Positions 28,677 through 37,680 of a stretch of 64,000 bases of DNA are shown here, in pieces; the stretch's first letter is position 1, and every line of letters starts with the position of its first letter. Source of the stretch: CAVYWD01 sp963772225 (GTDB lineage: Bacteria > Myxococcota > Myxococcia > Myxococcales > UBA5297). The position numbers and the translations under genes are program-made. Under the pieces are notes generated by a model that was given only the letters and a program-made list of their open reading frames with translations, made no database searches and had not been told where the DNA came from. The stretch covers positions 558,001-622,000 of the forward strand of contig CAVYWD010000001.1 in assembly GCA_963772225.1 (NCBI GenBank), in the 5' to 3' direction.

Positions 28677-29750
28677 CTAGCGCGCCACGGTTCGGACCGC
28701 CGCGGCGGCCGCGGCGAAGAACAGCGCGCCCGGGAGCCAGGCGGCCATGGCCGGGCTCAAGCCCCCGGCGACCACCGACGCCTTGCAGACGACGAGCAGG
28801 GCCCAGAACACGACGATGAGGAAGAACCCTTCGGCCAGCGCGGCGGTCATGTAGCCCCGCCGCCCGGGGCGCAAACTCAACGCGCACGCGAGCAGCGCGC
28901 CGGGGATCCCGCCCAGCGGGTAGGCGAGCTTGTTGTGCAGCGCGAGCACGTAGACGGCGGAGGGCAGCCCGACCTGGGCGCGGACGGCGATCTGACGGCG
29001 CACTTCCAGGAAGCGCATCTGCTCTGGACGGCCCTGCGCGATGCGGAACGCCGCCGGATCCTCGTCGAGCTGGAGCGTCCGCTCGCTGAAGGACGAAAGG
29101 CGCGCCTCCTGACCTCGAATTTCGCGGGCCGCGCCGTCGAGGAGCGTCCAGGCTTTGCCCCCGGCGGGGACCATCCGCTTCGCGTCGATGCGCTCCGAGA
29201 GGCGGAAGTCGTCGGAGAGCGCGAAGAGGGTCACGTCGTCGAAGGACCCGTCTGGCTCGATGTCGCGCAGGTGGTAGACATACCGCCGGCCGTGGAACCA
29301 CGGGTTGCGGCCGAAGTAGGTGCGAAAGTCGCCGTAGAAGTGGAAGCGGTGCGCGGCGATCTCGTCGACCCGCCGGCCCGCCTTGCCAATGACGAGCTCG
29401 TCGGCGGCGACCAGCCCCGAGGCGAGCAACAGCCCGGTCGCCAGCACCGGCAGGTAGAGGCTCCAGGGCCCGATGGCCAGGGAGCGCAGGGCCACGTACT
29501 CGCCGCGGCGGCGCAGGCCCGACAGCGCGACCCCCCCGGCGAGCAGCAGCGACGCCGGCGCGAGCTGATAGCCCACGGTGAGCGCCTTGTACCCGTAGAG
29601 CGCCGCCGCGGCCGCCTGCCACCCGGGCCCGGAGTAGATCTTCGCGCGGTCGACGAAGTCGACCACCAGGTAGATGGACGTCACGGCGACCAGCGAGGCC
29701 GCGAAGGCCTTGAGGTACTCGAGCGCGACGTATCGCCAGAGGATCCGCAA
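28677..29750 (-). CDS. lptG: LPS export permease LptG
   Basis: One of two permeases that, with the LptB ATPase, extract LPS from the inner membrane for the Lpt bridge. The 357-residue protein starts MRILWRYVALEYLKAF and has the family layout: three N-terminal membrane helices, a periplasmic beta-jellyroll (about residues 130-260), and three C-terminal helices including YPLGGIPGALLACALSLRPGRRG. It follows lptF by 6 bases. lptB is not in the window. Confidence 0.92.
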   Translation of the reverse strand: MRILWRYVALEYLKAFAASLVAVTSIYLVVDFVDRAKIYSGPGWQAAAAALYGYKALTVGYQLAPASLLLAGGVALSGLRRRGEYVALRSLAIGPWSLYLPVLATGLLLASGLVAADELVIGKAGRRVDEIAAHRFHFYGDFRTYFGRNPWFHGRRYVYHLRDIEPDGSFDDVTLFALSDDFRLSERIDAKRMVPAGGKAWTLLDGAAREIRGQEARLSSFSERTLQLDEDPAAFRIAQGRPEQMRFLEVRRQIAVRAQVGLPSAVYVLALHNKLAYPLGGIPGALLACALSLRPGRRGYMTAALAEGFFLIVVFWALLVVCKASVVAGGLSPAMAAWLPGALFFAAAAAAVRTVAR

Positions 29751-29756
29751 GGGCGC

Positions 29757-30869
29757 CTATCTCTCCCGCCGGCCCGACCCAGCGACGAGGGCCATCCCCA
29801 CCGCGAGGAACACCAGGTTGCCGAAGTGGGCCGCGAGGAAGGGCGACAGCCGGCCCTGCTCACCCCACGCGTCGCCCGTGCGGGCGACCACGTAGTAGCC
29901 CACGTACGCCGCCAGCGTCGCCATGGCGCCCAGCGACTTCGCGCCGCGCCGGCGCCCCAGGGCGAGCGGCACCCCGCACAGGGCGAACGCCACCGTCGCC
30001 AGCGGCGCGGCGACGCGCTTCTGGACCGCCATCGAGTAGGAGCGCTCGTCGCCGGGCTTGCCCTCCTCGCGGGCGCGGCGCGCCATGGCCCGGAGCTCCG
30101 GCAAGGTCAGCTCCTCCTTGGCCGCGGAGAAGGGGTTCTTGCGCAAGAGGTCGTTGCCCACCTCGACGTGGAGCGCGGCCTTCTCGAAGCTCACCACCGC
30201 GTAGTCGTCGCCCGCGGCCGCCGCCCGGTGGATCTCCCCGTCCTGGAGGTCCAACGTGAGCGTGCGGCTGCCGCCCTGGGGCTCGACGACGCCGCGCTTG
30301 GCGAGCACCAGCATCGAGGCCTCGGGGTCGCGCTCGTCCGAGATGAGCACGTTGGTGAACCTCCGCGTGCGCGGGTCCACCTCCTGCGTCCAGATGACCA
30401 TGTTGCTGAGCGCGTCGTAGAAGACGCGCGGCTTCACGTCCCCCGCCATGTTGCGCTTGATCAGCTCGTTCACGTGTCGCCGGAGCACGCGCTGGCACAG
30501 AGGGTCCGTCTTCCAGCCCAGGCCGATGCCCGCGCCGCCCACGGCGAGCGCGAGGGCGAGGGGCGCCCCGAAGAGGCGCCAGTGCGCGACGCCCGAGGCC
30601 GCCAGCGCCACCACCTCGCGGTCCTCGGTGAGCCGGCCCATCGCCAGCATCACCGCGAACAGGAAGGAGACGGGCATGGCCATGGCCAGGAAGTGCGGCG
30701 CCATGTACGCCGCCATGAGCGCGATGTCCTTCGCCGTGACCCCGGAGCCGAACAGGACGTCGATGCTGCGCAGCATCTGCATCATGAACAGCAGCGCGAA
30801 CAGAAAGGCGAGCGCCGCCGCGAAGGGCGAGAGGATCTCCCGGGCGAAGTAGCGGTCGAGACGGCTCAC
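29757..30869 (-). CDS. lptF: LPS export permease LptF
   Basis: Partner of LptG in the LptB2FG transporter. The 370-residue protein opens MSRLDRYFAREILSPFAAAL and has MPVSFLFAVMLAMGRLTEDREVVALAASGV, the coupling-helix region typical of LptF. A periplasmic jellyroll follows, then the final helices with APLATVAFALCGVPLALGRRRG. The gene lies 10 bases after purE and just before lptG, so a shared transcript with purE is likely. Confidence 0.93.
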   Translation of the reverse strand: MSRLDRYFAREILSPFAAALAFLFALLFMMQMLRSIDVLFGSGVTAKDIALMAAYMAPHFLAMAMPVSFLFAVMLAMGRLTEDREVVALAASGVAHWRLFGAPLALALAVGGAGIGLGWKTDPLCQRVLRRHVNELIKRNMAGDVKPRVFYDALSNMVIWTQEVDPRTRRFTNVLISDERDPEASMLVLAKRGVVEPQGGSRTLTLDLQDGEIHRAAAAGDDYAVVSFEKAALHVEVGNDLLRKNPFSAAKEELTLPELRAMARRAREEGKPGDERSYSMAVQKRVAAPLATVAFALCGVPLALGRRRGAKSLGAMATLAAYVGYYVVARTGDAWGEQGRLSPFLAAHFGNLVFLAVGMALVAGSGRRER

Positions 30870-30879
30870 GGGCGTGCGG

Positions 30880-31401
30880 TCAGGCGCCTTTCTTCTCTTT
30901 GAGCTTCTGCTGCAGGGCCTTGTCCTTGAGCTCGACCTGCGCGCGCATCTTCTGGCGCATCGCCTCCATCGCCTTGGCGACCTCGGGGTCGGAGAGCGCC
31001 AGCACCCGCGCCGCGAACAGCGCGGCGTTGCGCGCGCCCGGCTTGCCCACGGACATGGTCGCCACGGGGATGCCGGCGGGCATCTGCACCGTGGCGAGGA
31101 GGGCGTCGAAGCCGTTCAAGGGCGTGGCCGAGAGCGGCACGCCCAGGACGGGCAGCGGCGTCTGCGCGGCGATGACCCCGGCCAGGGTGGCGGCGGCGCC
31201 AGCGCCGGCGATGATCACGCCCACCCCGCGCTTCTGCGCCTGCTGCGACAGGCGAGTCACCCGCTCCGGGGTGCGGTGGGCCGAGGCGATGGTCACCGAG
31301 TGCGGGATGCCCAGCTCGTCCAGGACCTCGGAGGCGCCGCGCATCTCCTCCCAGTCGCTGTCCGAGCCCATGATGATCAGGACTTGCGCTTTCGAGCTCA
31401 T
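30880..31401 (-). CDS. purE: N5-carboxyaminoimidazole ribonucleotide mutase
   Basis: Moves the carboxyl group of N5-CAIR to C4, giving CAIR in purine synthesis. GSDSDWEEM and SAHRTPERV are the class I PurE active-site motifs; GAGAAATLAGVIAA and GVPLSATPLNGFDALLATVQMP complete the fold. Length (173 residues) is normal, with a Lys/Gln-rich charged tail of about 25 residues. purK is not adjacent. A two-gene ATPase cassette separates it from purD. It is tightly followed by lptF. Confidence 0.95.
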   Translation of the reverse strand: MSSKAQVLIIMGSDSDWEEMRGASEVLDELGIPHSVTIASAHRTPERVTRLSQQAQKRGVGVIIAGAGAAATLAGVIAAQTPLPVLGVPLSATPLNGFDALLATVQMPAGIPVATMSVGKPGARNAALFAARVLALSDPEVAKAMEAMRQKMRAQVELKDKALQQKLKEKKGA

Positions 31402-31525
31402 CGGTCTCCTTGAACGCCCTGGGGCCGCTGGAGACAGGCGCTCCGCTCGGGGCCCGCTCGCGCCTCGAGGGCGAATGAGGTTCAGTACCTACCACAGCAG
31501 GGCTGGGGCGCGCCGCTCCTGGCGA

Positions 31526-32254
31526 TCACTGGCAAAGGAGCTCCAGGCCTCTCCAGAGCATCGACCCGGCCAGCTCGCGCCGACACGCCTCTCCGAGAAA
31601 CCAGTCCTGCCCGAAGACCTTGTCGAAGAAGCCGGGGCCGGAGACCTCGTCGAGGACGAGCCCGTTCCAGAAACGCGCCGCCATTTTCCAGCTCAGCTTC
31701 CGGCCGTGGCCATGGGCTTCGCCGAGCCACTTGTCAACGAGCGTGGCCAATTCTCGGTGGACGGCCGACAAAGACCGATCCGCGACCCGCTCCAGGCAGT
31801 GCCGATCCGGCAGTGCAGGGTGGGAACTGGAGTCTGTCGTCCACGGCAGCGGAACAATGGTCACGGGCGCGAAGGGCCCGGCCAGCGTATAGCCGTCTCC
31901 ACCGCTTGCTCGGACCGGCGACCAGGCCGAGAACGTGCTTTCTATCCGCTTGCGCCATTGGCACTCGTCCTCATCGTCTGGGTCGAACGAGAGCCCCAAC
32001 ATCGTCAATGGCTCGCTCGGGCTCACGGACTCGAACGCCAGATCGCGCGCGCGGACGAGCACCCGGCCCTTGTCGCCGGCCACCGTTACCTCGAGATCCT
32101 GAGACCCTTCTTTCTTGAAGATATCGCCGCGATCGGGCCCAGTCGCGCTGCGAGAAACCGCCAAGTCCCTGGTCCGGCCAAATCCTCGGGTGATCAACTC
32201 GCGCAAGGCAGATCGATCGTCGGGACCCTCGCAAAAGATGCGGCGTGCGCTCAT
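31526..32254 (-). CDS. TOPRIM-like (DUF3226/DUF4435-like) partner of the upstream AAA ATPase
   Basis: A protein of 242 residues. Two acidic motifs are placed as in TOPRIM nucleases: an N-terminal strand ending in Glu (RRIFCEGPDD, residues 4-13) and, near residue 100, LGLSFDPDDEDECQW, a DxD-type metal site. The remainder is unrecognised. ATG 32254 overlaps the ATPase stop (ATGA at 32251-32254), so the two are coupled. Family precedent: an OLD-like ATPase paired with a TOPRIM/DUF4435 protein forms defence systems such as PARIS, in which the TOPRIM subunit is the nuclease. Whether this pair works that way is inference. It sits between purD and purE, an unusual place for an accessory cassette. 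Confidence 0.6.
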   Translation of the reverse strand: MSARRIFCEGPDDRSALRELITRGFGRTRDLAVSRSATGPDRGDIFKKEGSQDLEVTVAGDKGRVLVRARDLAFESVSPSEPLTMLGLSFDPDDEDECQWRKRIESTFSAWSPVRASGGDGYTLAGPFAPVTIVPLPWTTDSSSHPALPDRHCLERVADRSLSAVHRELATLVDKWLGEAHGHGRKLSWKMAARFWNGLVLDEVSGPGFFDKVFGQDWFLGEACRRELAGSMLWRGLELLCQ

Positions 32255-33192
32255 CGGCGAAGGTCCTCCCCGATCTCCGCTCGAAGCTCCCGCACCTTTT
32301 CTCCTGGGACGCGAACCGCGCGAAGCTCCCCCCTCTTCAACGACAGGCGAAAGAGTGCCGAGCGCTGAAGTTGCTCTTCCGAGGCATTGAGGAACTGCGC
32401 GTCGAGATACTCGAGGCTGTGCGTGGTGGCGATGATCTGCTGGTTCCTGGGGGCTGCGCACGCTTCCCAAAACAGACGAGCTACCTGCGACAGCGCGCCC
32501 ACGTGGAGGAAGGACTCGGGTTCTTCGATCAATGAGAGGCCTGATTCGTCGCTGGCGATTTGCGCAGCCATCAACAGCAGCCTCTTGAAGCCGTCGCCTG
32601 CCATGGCGGCCGGCCAGATGCCGGTATCGTCATCCACATAGACGGTCGGTCGTTTGCCTGGAACCAGAATGCGCAAGTCCTTCAGGCCCGGGAGGAGCGG
32701 TTTCAGGATGTCGAGGAGCCAGGCGCGGCGTTTGGCCAAATCCGCCAACGACGTCGCGCGCTCAAGGTCGCCGGCATCCCGCCTCGCGCTGTCGGCCTCG
32801 ATGATTCGAACGCGCTTGTCGGAAGGAGCCGACCCACCGCCGCTTCCATCATCCGCATTGAAGAAGATGCCGGAGGGCGGGTTGAGTAGAACTGTCCCTC
32901 CCGCGACGACCTGGATGGCCACGGTACGAACGTCCCTCTCCTCCTTGACATCGATCTGGCCAACCCCCGAAGGAGCCACCGATTGGCCGGCTAGGGCACC
33001 AATCGACCCGCGGCGCTCGACGACTTCTTTCAGACTCTCGTAGTTCGGGCCCCGCGCCGCCAAAAGCAGGCTCTCCAGGATCGTACTCTTCCCCGAGTTG
33101 TTGGGCCCCACGAGAATGGTGAGCGGCGCAACGCCCTCGAGAGTGCCCTCGGCGATCCCGCGGAAGCCCTTGATGTTCAGCGTCGTGATCAC
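32251..33192 (-). CDS. AAA_15/AAA_21 (OLD-like, ABC-type) ATPase of a two-gene cassette
   Basis: A protein of 313 residues. The N-terminal ITTLNIKGFRGI strand leads to Walker A GPNNSGKST (residues 29-37). Walker B SLIEEPESFLH lies near residue 220 and the switch His near residue 257 (IIATTHSLEYLD). An SMC-like middle region of about 150 residues carries no domain I can name. Length is at the short end for OLD-family nucleases, and no TOPRIM domain is fused; instead the TOPRIM-like protein is encoded by the overlapping next gene. Likely role: nucleotide-gated sensor of a defence pair. The 116 bases upstream, to purD, hold no other gene. Confidence 0.8.
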   Translation of the reverse strand: MITTLNIKGFRGIAEGTLEGVAPLTILVGPNNSGKSTILESLLLAARGPNYESLKEVVERRGSIGALAGQSVAPSGVGQIDVKEERDVRTVAIQVVAGGTVLLNPPSGIFFNADDGSGGGSAPSDKRVRIIEADSARRDAGDLERATSLADLAKRRAWLLDILKPLLPGLKDLRILVPGKRPTVYVDDDTGIWPAAMAGDGFKRLLLMAAQIASDESGLSLIEEPESFLHVGALSQVARLFWEACAAPRNQQIIATTHSLEYLDAQFLNASEEQLQRSALFRLSLKRGELRAVRVPGEKVRELRAEIGEDLRR

Positions 33193-33308
33193 GGCGCACG
33201 CTCCGTCAGAAGCCGAGTTTCACGTCATCTCGGCGATCTCCAGTCAGCCTCGCCACGCGAACACAGAGGGGAACCGCGGTCAAGCGGCCCCCATCGCAGC
33301 AGGCGTTC

Positions 33309-34571
33309 CTAGCCGATCGCCCTCAGCCCGATGTCCCTGCGCATCTGCCGCCCCTCGAAGCGGATGGCGTCCGCGGCCCGGTACGCCCGCTCGCGGGCCT
33401 GCTCGAGCCCGTCGCCCAGCGCGCAGACCGTGAGCACCCTCCCGCCCGCGACCGTGAGCCGGCCTGCGGCATCCATCCGGGTCCCCGCGTGGAAGACCTG
33501 GAGCTCATCGCCGGTGGCGAGCGCGTCCAGCCCGTCGATGACCGCGCCGGCGACCGGGCTCTGCGGGTATCCCGCTGCGGCGAGCACGATGCCCACGCAG
33601 GCCTTGTCGGTGAAGTTCGCGGCCCGGCCGCGCAGGTCCCCGGAGGCGGCGGCGAGGAGCAGAGCGGCGAGGTCGCCCCTGAAGCGCAAGAGCTGCACCT
33701 GCGTCTCCGGGTCGCCGAAGCGGCAGTTGAATTCCAAAACCCGAGGGCCCTTGGGCGTGAGCATGAGGCCGGCATAGAGCGCCCCGACGAACGGCGTGCC
33801 CCGCGCCGCCATGCGCTTGAGCACGGGGGCGATCACCGTCCGCCCTACCTCCTCCAGGCCCTCGACGCCCAGCGCCCGCGCCGGCGAGATGGCGCCCATG
33901 CCGCCGGTGTTCGGCCCCTGGTCTCCGTCGAGCAGTCGCTTGTGGTCCTGCGCCGAGGGCACCATGAGGTAGCGCTCCCCGTCGCAGAGGGCGATGGCGC
34001 TCACCTCCTCGCCCTCGAGCATCTCCTCGATCACCACCCGCCGGCCGGCCTGGCCCACCACTCCGCCGCGCATGAGGGCGCGCACCGCCTCCCGCGCCTG
34101 GGCCGCGTCGGGCGCGACGATGACGCCCTTGCCCGCGGCGAGGCCGTCGGCCTTGACGACGGCTCGCCCCAGCGAGGCCGCGTACGCCTCGGCCCGGTCC
34201 GGGTCGTCGAACTCCGCCCAGCCCGCCGTGGGCACGCCAGCCTCCTCCATGACCTTCTTGGCGAACGCCTTGCTGCCTTCGATCTGCGCGGCGGCGGCCG
34301 AGGGCCCGAACACCGGCAAGCCGATGGCGCGCAGCGCGTCCGCCACCCCGGCGACGAGCGGCGCCTCGGGGCCCACCACCGCGAGGTCCGGCTCGATCTT
34401 CCGCGCCAGCGCGCACAGGCCCGCCGCATCCTCGCCGCCCACCGCGTGGCACAGGGCGACCCGCGCGATACCGGGGTTGCCGGGCGCGGCGTGGACGGCG
34501 CTCCCGCTGCGCGCGAGGGCGTGAGCGAGCGCGTGCTCGCGGGCGCCGGAGCCGATCAACAGGACTTTCAT
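33309..34571 (-). CDS. purD: Phosphoribosylamine-glycine ligase
   Basis: Makes glycinamide ribonucleotide from phosphoribosylamine, glycine and ATP. It is an ATP-grasp enzyme of 420 residues. MKVLLIGSGAREHALA and VVGPEAPLVAGVADAL form the N-domain, KADGLAAGKGVIVA the ATP-binding lid, and QDHKRLLDGDQGPNTGGMGA and EFNCRFGDPETQ the active site. ATG 34571 was chosen because it begins the conserved strand and has AAGGGA upstream; a TTG at 34586 is an alternative. The zinc-ribbon TPR gene lies 78 bases upstream. Confidence 0.96.
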   Translation of the reverse strand: MKVLLIGSGAREHALAHALARSGSAVHAAPGNPGIARVALCHAVGGEDAAGLCALARKIEPDLAVVGPEAPLVAGVADALRAIGLPVFGPSAAAAQIEGSKAFAKKVMEEAGVPTAGWAEFDDPDRAEAYAASLGRAVVKADGLAAGKGVIVAPDAAQAREAVRALMRGGVVGQAGRRVVIEEMLEGEEVSAIALCDGERYLMVPSAQDHKRLLDGDQGPNTGGMGAISPARALGVEGLEEVGRTVIAPVLKRMAARGTPFVGALYAGLMLTPKGPRVLEFNCRFGDPETQVQLLRFRGDLAALLLAAASGDLRGRAANFTDKACVGIVLAAAGYPQSPVAGAVIDGLDALATGDELQVFHAGTRMDAAGRLTVAGGRVLTVCALGDGLEQARERAYRAADAIRFEGRQMRRDIGLRAIG

Positions 34572-34649
34572 GACATCCCTTTCCAATGAAAATAGACCAT
34601 CGCGGGTGCTGCCCTCGGCGGCCGCCCGGCCGCAAAGGCAGAAGCCCCG

Positions 34650-37586
34650 CTAATACCCGATGCCGAAGAGCGCGAGCCGCGCCTCGAGGTTCTCGGGGTC
34701 GGCGGAGGTCACCAGCAAGAGCCGCTTCTGGGCCTCGTCCCTGTCGCCCGCCGCCGCCGCCACCGCCCCGAGCCGCAGATTCGCCGGCACGAGGTTCGGA
34801 TCGCACTCCACCGCCTTGAGGTACGCCGCGCGGGCCTCCTCCGCCTTCCGCTGCCCCTCGAGCGACCGCCCGACCAGATAGTGCGCGACAGCGCTCTGGC
34901 GCTCCACGGCGACCGCTCGCCGGGCCAGCTCGAGCGCGCGGTCGAAGTGCTTGCGGTCGAGCTCGATCTGCGAGCGGTACAGGAGCGCGCCCAGGGAGGA
35001 CGGATCGAGCTGCAGGACTTTGTCCAGCGCGTCGCCGGCGCGGTCGGCCGCGCCCAGGTGATACTGCGCCAGGGCCGCGTAGGTCTGCGCGAGCCAGTCG
35101 TCCGCCTTGGCCCCGTGGAAGGCATCCTTCGCCAGGCGCACGCTCTCCGATGGCGCCTCGTAATAGTCGCTGACGCAGCGGCGAATGGAGGCCGTGGCGA
35201 CGGGGTCCAGGTCCAGCGCCTGGCGCATGACCGCGAAGGCGGCGTCCGCGTCGCCCTTGCCGTAGAGCAGCGCGGCGGCGCTCAGCCTCGGAGCCACCCG
35301 CGCCGGGGCGAGCTCGGCGGCCTTGCGAAGCGCGACGATGGCCGCGTCCAGGTGGTTGGCCTGGGCCGCCTCGACGCGCCCGCGCAGCTCCGCGGCCCGA
35401 GCCGGCTCGAGCCTCGCCTCGCACCGGTCGAGGTGCCGACCCGCCTCCTCGCCGTCGCCCGTGGAGAGCGCGGTGAGCACCGCCTGGAAATGCGCGGGGG
35501 CGTACCGCGGGTCGATGTGGAGCGCGCCCTCCGCGAGCTCGGCCGAGCCCTTGGCGTCGCCGCGCTCCCGGGCGATGGCCGCGCCCAGGGTCAGGTACAT
35601 GAGCTTGTCGGTGTCATCGAAGCGCGGCAGGTCGGACTTGAGGGCTCGCAGCGCCCGGTCCGCCTCCTTCATGTCGCCTTCCACGGCGTAGGACAGCTGC
35701 ACCAGCAGGATGCGGGGCTCGCCCTCGTCGGGGTGCTTGGCGGCGTATTGGGAGAGGACCGCGCGGGCGGCGCGGGTATCGCCCAGCTCGGCGCGGACGC
35801 GCGCCAGCGCCCGGAGCGCTTCGCGCTGGTCGGGGTCGGATTTGAGCCGCTCCTCGAGCGCGGCCACAGCCAGCGCGTAGCGACCCACGTTCTCGGCGGC
35901 CAGGCCGCGGTAGTAGAGCGCCCGCTTGAGCGTGCGGTCCTTCTTCAGGGCGCTGTCGAACCGCTCGAGGGCGATCTCGGCGCTCTTGGTCAGGTAGGTG
36001 CGGCCCACCGCGAGCAGCGCCTCCGCCTGCTCGTCCGGCGCGGCCAGCTTGAGCGCCTGCGCCGCCTCGGCGGGCGCGGCGTCGTACTGGTCCTCGGCCA
36101 AGTGGAGCGCAGCCCTGGCGCGGTGGGCGACGGACATCTCCGGCTTCGCGGCGAGGACCGCACCGATGAGCTCGCGAGCCTCGGCCAGTGCCTCGGCGCT
36201 GGCGCGCTCACCGCGCCCAGTGGCGAACGCCTCGACGAGGTGGGCCACGGCGGCGAGGTTGCCGGGGTCGAGCGCGACCGCCGCCTTGAACTCTTCCTCG
36301 GCCTGGATGTAGCTCGCCGGCTTGTCTTCGAGGAACAGCCGGCGGCCCCGCGCGAAGTGCTCTTTGGCGCCGCCGGCGGTGTCGATGGCGAGCCGCCAGC
36401 CCGGCAGGCGCTTCTCGATGGCCGCGGGGACGGTCACCCTGCCCTTGCCGCGGCCGACGAGCAGCGCGGGGCGCGAGAGGACGACCCAGGCAAGGACCGC
36501 CGCGATGGCCGCCGCCAGGGCGCCGCCGGCGAAGAGCCGGCCCCGGCCCCCGGTCGCCTCGGGGCGCATCGCGTTCTCGACGGGGCGGCGGATGGGCCGC
36601 GGGCTCGGCAGGGACGCGGCCCTCTCAGGCTCTGCCGACCTCGGGGAAAACGGCGCTGCGTCGCCGAACGGATCTGCCGGGGCCGGCAAGTGAATCCGCT
36701 CGACGAGGTGCGCGCTGGGCTCGCTCGGCTCCGCGCTGGGCAGCGAGTGCTCCTTCGACCGGCAGTGCTCGCAGACGCCGAGAGCCGCGTCCAGCGGGTC
36801 CGCGAGCGGCCGGGCACAAGCCCGGCACTGGATGACGGGCCCTTGAGGCTCGGGCGGCGCGTCCCCGGGCGCGGGCAGCGTGGGCGCCGGGCGGGGCGCG
36901 GCGCCGGCCGCCCCCAGGGTTGGGCCGAAGAGGTCTTCGATGCCGGGCAGCCCGGGCGGCGGGCTGGGCGTTCGCGCGGCCGACGAGGGGAGGCCTGCGA
37001 AGGGGTCGGGAGCTGGCGCGCTGGCAGAGGCGGCGAACGGGTCGGGAGCGAACGGCGGGGCTGCTGGCGCCAAGCGCAGATCGAACGGATCCGAAGCGCT
37101 CGGGGCGGCCCGGCCAAAAGTGGACGAATCGAGAGGCCCGCGCGCCCGAGAATCCGCGTCGGTCGGGCTGGCAGCAGGGGGCGGCGCGAGGGCGAGCTCG
37201 AAGGGATCGGCCGGAGCCGGCGGGGCGGCCGAAGCGCCGAAGAGATTGCCGGCCGGGGCCGCGGCGAGCCGCGCGGTCCCTGCTCGAGCAGCCTGCCTAG
37301 AGGCGGCCGGCGTGCGCGGAGCGGCGGGCGCGAAGGGGCGCGGCGCCGGAGGGGGGGGAGCGGCGCGCGGCGCCGGAGGCGTCGAGATCGCGGGGCGAGG
37401 GGAAGGCGGCGCCGGCGAGGGCGGCGCGCCGGCCGGGCCGCGCGCGGGACCGGCGACTCCCGGCGCGGGCCGGCGCACGACCTGGAGCGCCTTGCACTTG
37501 GGACACTGCGCGCGCGCCCCTTTGGCGGGGATCAGCTTGTCGTCGACAGCGTAGGCAGCCCCGCACTTCTCGCAGTTCACGCGCAT
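34650..37586 (-). CDS. MJ0042 zinc-ribbon, Pro/Ala-rich, membrane-anchored TPR protein
   Basis: A protein of 978 residues. It opens with an MJ0042 zinc ribbon (CEKCG ... CPKC, residues 4-28). A long Pro/Ala-rich disordered linker follows, then a second four-Cys ribbon (CRACA ... CEHC, near residue 290), and one transmembrane helix (LFAGGALAAAIAAVLAWVVL, near residue 390). The C-terminal ~550 residues are tetratricopeptide repeats (for example KRALYYRGLAAENVGRYALA). The topology suggests zinc ribbons inside the cell and TPRs in the periplasm. Proteins of this build are common in Myxococcota; their functions are mostly unknown. ATG 37586 begins the zinc ribbon. It is co-directional between purH and purD. 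Confidence 0.8.
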   Translation of the reverse strand: MRVNCEKCGAAYAVDDKLIPAKGARAQCPKCKALQVVRRPAPGVAGPARGPAGAPPSPAPPSPRPAISTPPAPRAAPPPPAPRPFAPAAPRTPAASRQAARAGTARLAAAPAGNLFGASAAPPAPADPFELALAPPPAASPTDADSRARGPLDSSTFGRAAPSASDPFDLRLAPAAPPFAPDPFAASASAPAPDPFAGLPSSAARTPSPPPGLPGIEDLFGPTLGAAGAAPRPAPTLPAPGDAPPEPQGPVIQCRACARPLADPLDAALGVCEHCRSKEHSLPSAEPSEPSAHLVERIHLPAPADPFGDAAPFSPRSAEPERAASLPSPRPIRRPVENAMRPEATGGRGRLFAGGALAAAIAAVLAWVVLSRPALLVGRGKGRVTVPAAIEKRLPGWRLAIDTAGGAKEHFARGRRLFLEDKPASYIQAEEEFKAAVALDPGNLAAVAHLVEAFATGRGERASAEALAEARELIGAVLAAKPEMSVAHRARAALHLAEDQYDAAPAEAAQALKLAAPDEQAEALLAVGRTYLTKSAEIALERFDSALKKDRTLKRALYYRGLAAENVGRYALAVAALEERLKSDPDQREALRALARVRAELGDTRAARAVLSQYAAKHPDEGEPRILLVQLSYAVEGDMKEADRALRALKSDLPRFDDTDKLMYLTLGAAIARERGDAKGSAELAEGALHIDPRYAPAHFQAVLTALSTGDGEEAGRHLDRCEARLEPARAAELRGRVEAAQANHLDAAIVALRKAAELAPARVAPRLSAAALLYGKGDADAAFAVMRQALDLDPVATASIRRCVSDYYEAPSESVRLAKDAFHGAKADDWLAQTYAALAQYHLGAADRAGDALDKVLQLDPSSLGALLYRSQIELDRKHFDRALELARRAVAVERQSAVAHYLVGRSLEGQRKAEEARAAYLKAVECDPNLVPANLRLGAVAAAAGDRDEAQKRLLLVTSADPENLEARLALFGIGY

Positions 37587-37680
37587 GGCGCTACCCCGCG
37601 AGGCGTGGAGGGAGATTCGACGCTGGCTCATCCCGTTGGCTCCCAGGCAGCCGCCGCTCGCGCCAGGCGAAGAGGCCGCG

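Noticed and set aside
31526..33192. Naming the ATPase/TOPRIM-like pair as PARIS (AriAB)
   Set aside because: The ATPase is short and the TOPRIM assignment rests on two acidic motifs only; without a profile search the specific name is not justified.
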